This document shows positions 7,280 through 8,224 of a DNA stretch of 8,224 bases, in pieces. Where the stretch lies: contig CAYXXZ010000113.1 of assembly GCA_964469165.1 (NCBI GenBank), forward strand, positions 1-8,224. Direction: 5' to 3'. The position numbers were made by a program, and so were the translations under genes. The stretch comes from CAYXXZ01 sp964469165. Lineage in GTDB: Bacteria > Pseudomonadota > Gammaproteobacteria > Pseudomonadales > Porticoccaceae. The notes below the pieces were generated by a model. It ran no database searches, was not told where the DNA came from, and worked only from the letters and a program-made list of their open reading frames with translations. Position 1 is the stretch's first letter, and each line of letters starts with the position of its first letter.

Positions 7280-7779
7280 TGAGCAAGACATTGTCCCCAG
7301 CCGGAGGCTGGTTGTGGCTGGCTGTCGCGGCGCTGGTGATCCTGTTCGACCAGGCCAGCAAGCAGTTCGCCAGCCAGGTGCTGGTGTACGGCCAGCCGGT
7401 GGAAGTGCTGCCGGTGCTGAACTGGACCCTGTTGCACAATCCCGGCGCGGCGTTCAGCTTTCTGAGCAATGCCGGTGGCTGGCAGCGCTGGTTTTTTGCC
7501 GCTATTGCGCTGGTGGTGAGCGGCGTCATCGTGGCCTGGATATTCCGCAGCGAACCCCGCGAATATCTGCAGAAGCTGGCGTTGGCGCTGATCCTGGGCG
7601 GCGCGCTCGGCAATCTCTGGGACCGCCTGGTGCTGGGCTACGTGGTGGATTTCATCCAGGTACACTACAGCCACAGCCATTATTTTCCCGCCTTCAACAT
7701 CGCCGACTCCGCCATTTCGGTGGGCGCCGTGCTGATGATCTACAAAACCCTTTTCCCCGGGAGGGCGAGCCATGACTGA
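7279..7779 (+). CDS. lspA: Lipoprotein signal peptidase LspA (signal peptidase II)
   Basis: Inner-membrane aspartyl protease that cuts the signal peptide of prolipoproteins before the lipidated cysteine. It is 166 residues long; E. coli LspA has 164. Four hydrophobic segments lie at about 11-28, 69-90, 97-114 and 138-156. Conserved residues seen: Asp24 in FDQASK, Asn54 in NPGAAFSFL, Asp115 in GNLWDR, and the catalytic pair Asp124 (VVDF) and Asp143 (ADS). The catalytic numbers are the same as in P. aeruginosa LspA. The start is the ATG at 7279, which shares one base with the ileS stop (TGATG). In-frame ATG codons further upstream, such as 7222, lie within ileS and add a charged tail foreign to the family. 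The product would process lipoproteins such as the OppA encoded at the other end of the window. Confidence 0.96.
   Translation: MSKTLSPAGGWLWLAVAALVILFDQASKQFASQVLVYGQPVEVLPVLNWTLLHNPGAAFSFLSNAGGWQRWFFAAIALVVSGVIVAWIFRSEPREYLQKLALALILGGALGNLWDRLVLGYVVDFIQVHYSHSHYFPAFNIADSAISVGAVLMIYKTLFPGRASHD
7759..7764 (+). promoter_or_regulatory. Ribosome binding site of fkpB
   Basis: GGGAGG lies in the last codons of lspA, 7 bases before the ATG at 7772. It supports that start and the 8-base overlap. Confidence 0.75.
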
Positions 7780-8221
7780 ACTGGTGATAGGCGCAGGCAC
7801 TCGCGTCACCTTGCACTTTTCATTGGCGCTCGAAGACGGACAGGTCGTGGATTCCAATTTCGAAGGGGGCGCCGCGGTATTCGAGGTGGGCGACGGCAAC
7901 CTGCCCGGCGGCTTCGAGGAACTGCTCATGGGCATGAGCGCGGGGCAGGAACAGGTCTTCGACGTGCCTCCGGAGAAGGCTTTCGGTCAGCACAACCCCT
8001 CGAATGTGCAGGTGCTGGCGCGCGCGGATTTTTCGCCGGAGCTGGACTTGCAGCCCGGCCTGGTGGTGTCCTTCGCCGATGCCAACCGCGCCGAACTGCC
8101 CGGCGTCATCTCGGCTATCGAGAGCGACAGCGTGACCGTGGACTTCAATCATCCCCTCGCCGGGCATACACTGTCATTTCGCGTGGCCATCATCGCCGTC
8201 GAACCGGTGGTCACCCACTAG
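7772..8221 (+). CDS. fkpB: FKBP-type peptidyl-prolyl cis-trans isomerase FkpB (SlpA)
   Basis: Cytoplasmic prolyl isomerase and chaperone of the SlyD-like FKBP group. It is 149 residues long, the same as E. coli FkpB. The FKBP part opens with RVTLHFSLALEDGQVVDS at 11-28; VGDGNLPGGFEELLMGM follows at 39-55 and EKAFG at 68-72. The insert-in-flap chaperone domain spans about 73-125, after which the conserved VDFNHPLAG at 123-131 returns to the FKBP fold. There is no histidine-rich metal-binding tail as in SlyD, which favours FkpB. It overlaps lspA by 8 bases, the lspA-fkpB order usual in gammaproteobacteria. The stop TAG is at 8219-8221, just before the window ends. ispH usually follows but is not visible. 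Confidence 0.94.
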   Translation: MTELVIGAGTRVTLHFSLALEDGQVVDSNFEGGAAVFEVGDGNLPGGFEELLMGMSAGQEQVFDVPPEKAFGQHNPSNVQVLARADFSPELDLQPGLVVSFADANRAELPGVISAIESDSVTVDFNHPLAGHTLSFRVAIIAVEPVVTH

Positions 8222-8224
8222 TGG

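Overview
The window looks like chromosomal DNA of a GC-rich gammaproteobacterium. The reasons are the gene order ribF-ileS-lspA-fkpB, the close similarity of each product to its Pseudomonas or E. coli counterpart, and REP-type palindromes of the Pseudomonas style. Genus is not decidable from this sequence alone. The 100-base N blocks at 3568-3667 and 7063-7162 show it is a draft scaffold.

Left half (1-3164, minus strand): an oligopeptide ABC importer operon, transcribed right to left. It runs oppA (a lipoprotein-type binding protein), oppB (permease), oppC (permease, cut by the window edge). The ATPase genes oppD and oppF would be expected beyond position 1. A compact hairpin sits in the 74-base oppA-oppB spacer.

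Middle (3165-3734): a divergent intergenic region with a likely oppA promoter and two REPIN-like inverted pairs of short palindromes. It also has a TATAAT promoter for ribF, which lies in a 55-base sequence present identically on both sides of the first N block. That duplication is best read as an unmerged contig overlap. If so, the real intergenic region is about 415 bases with no gap.

Right half (3735-8221, plus strand): a tightly packed housekeeping operon. It holds ribF (FMN/FAD synthesis), ileS (isoleucyl-tRNA synthetase, interrupted by the second N block), lspA (lipoprotein signal peptidase) and fkpB (FKBP-type prolyl isomerase). Each gene overlaps the next by 1 to 8 bases. ispH usually follows fkpB but would lie outside the window.

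I found no evidence of a new defence, mobile or metabolic system. The most interesting non-coding signal is the pair of REPIN-like elements between the two operons. The most useful technical observation is the 55-base contig overlap.
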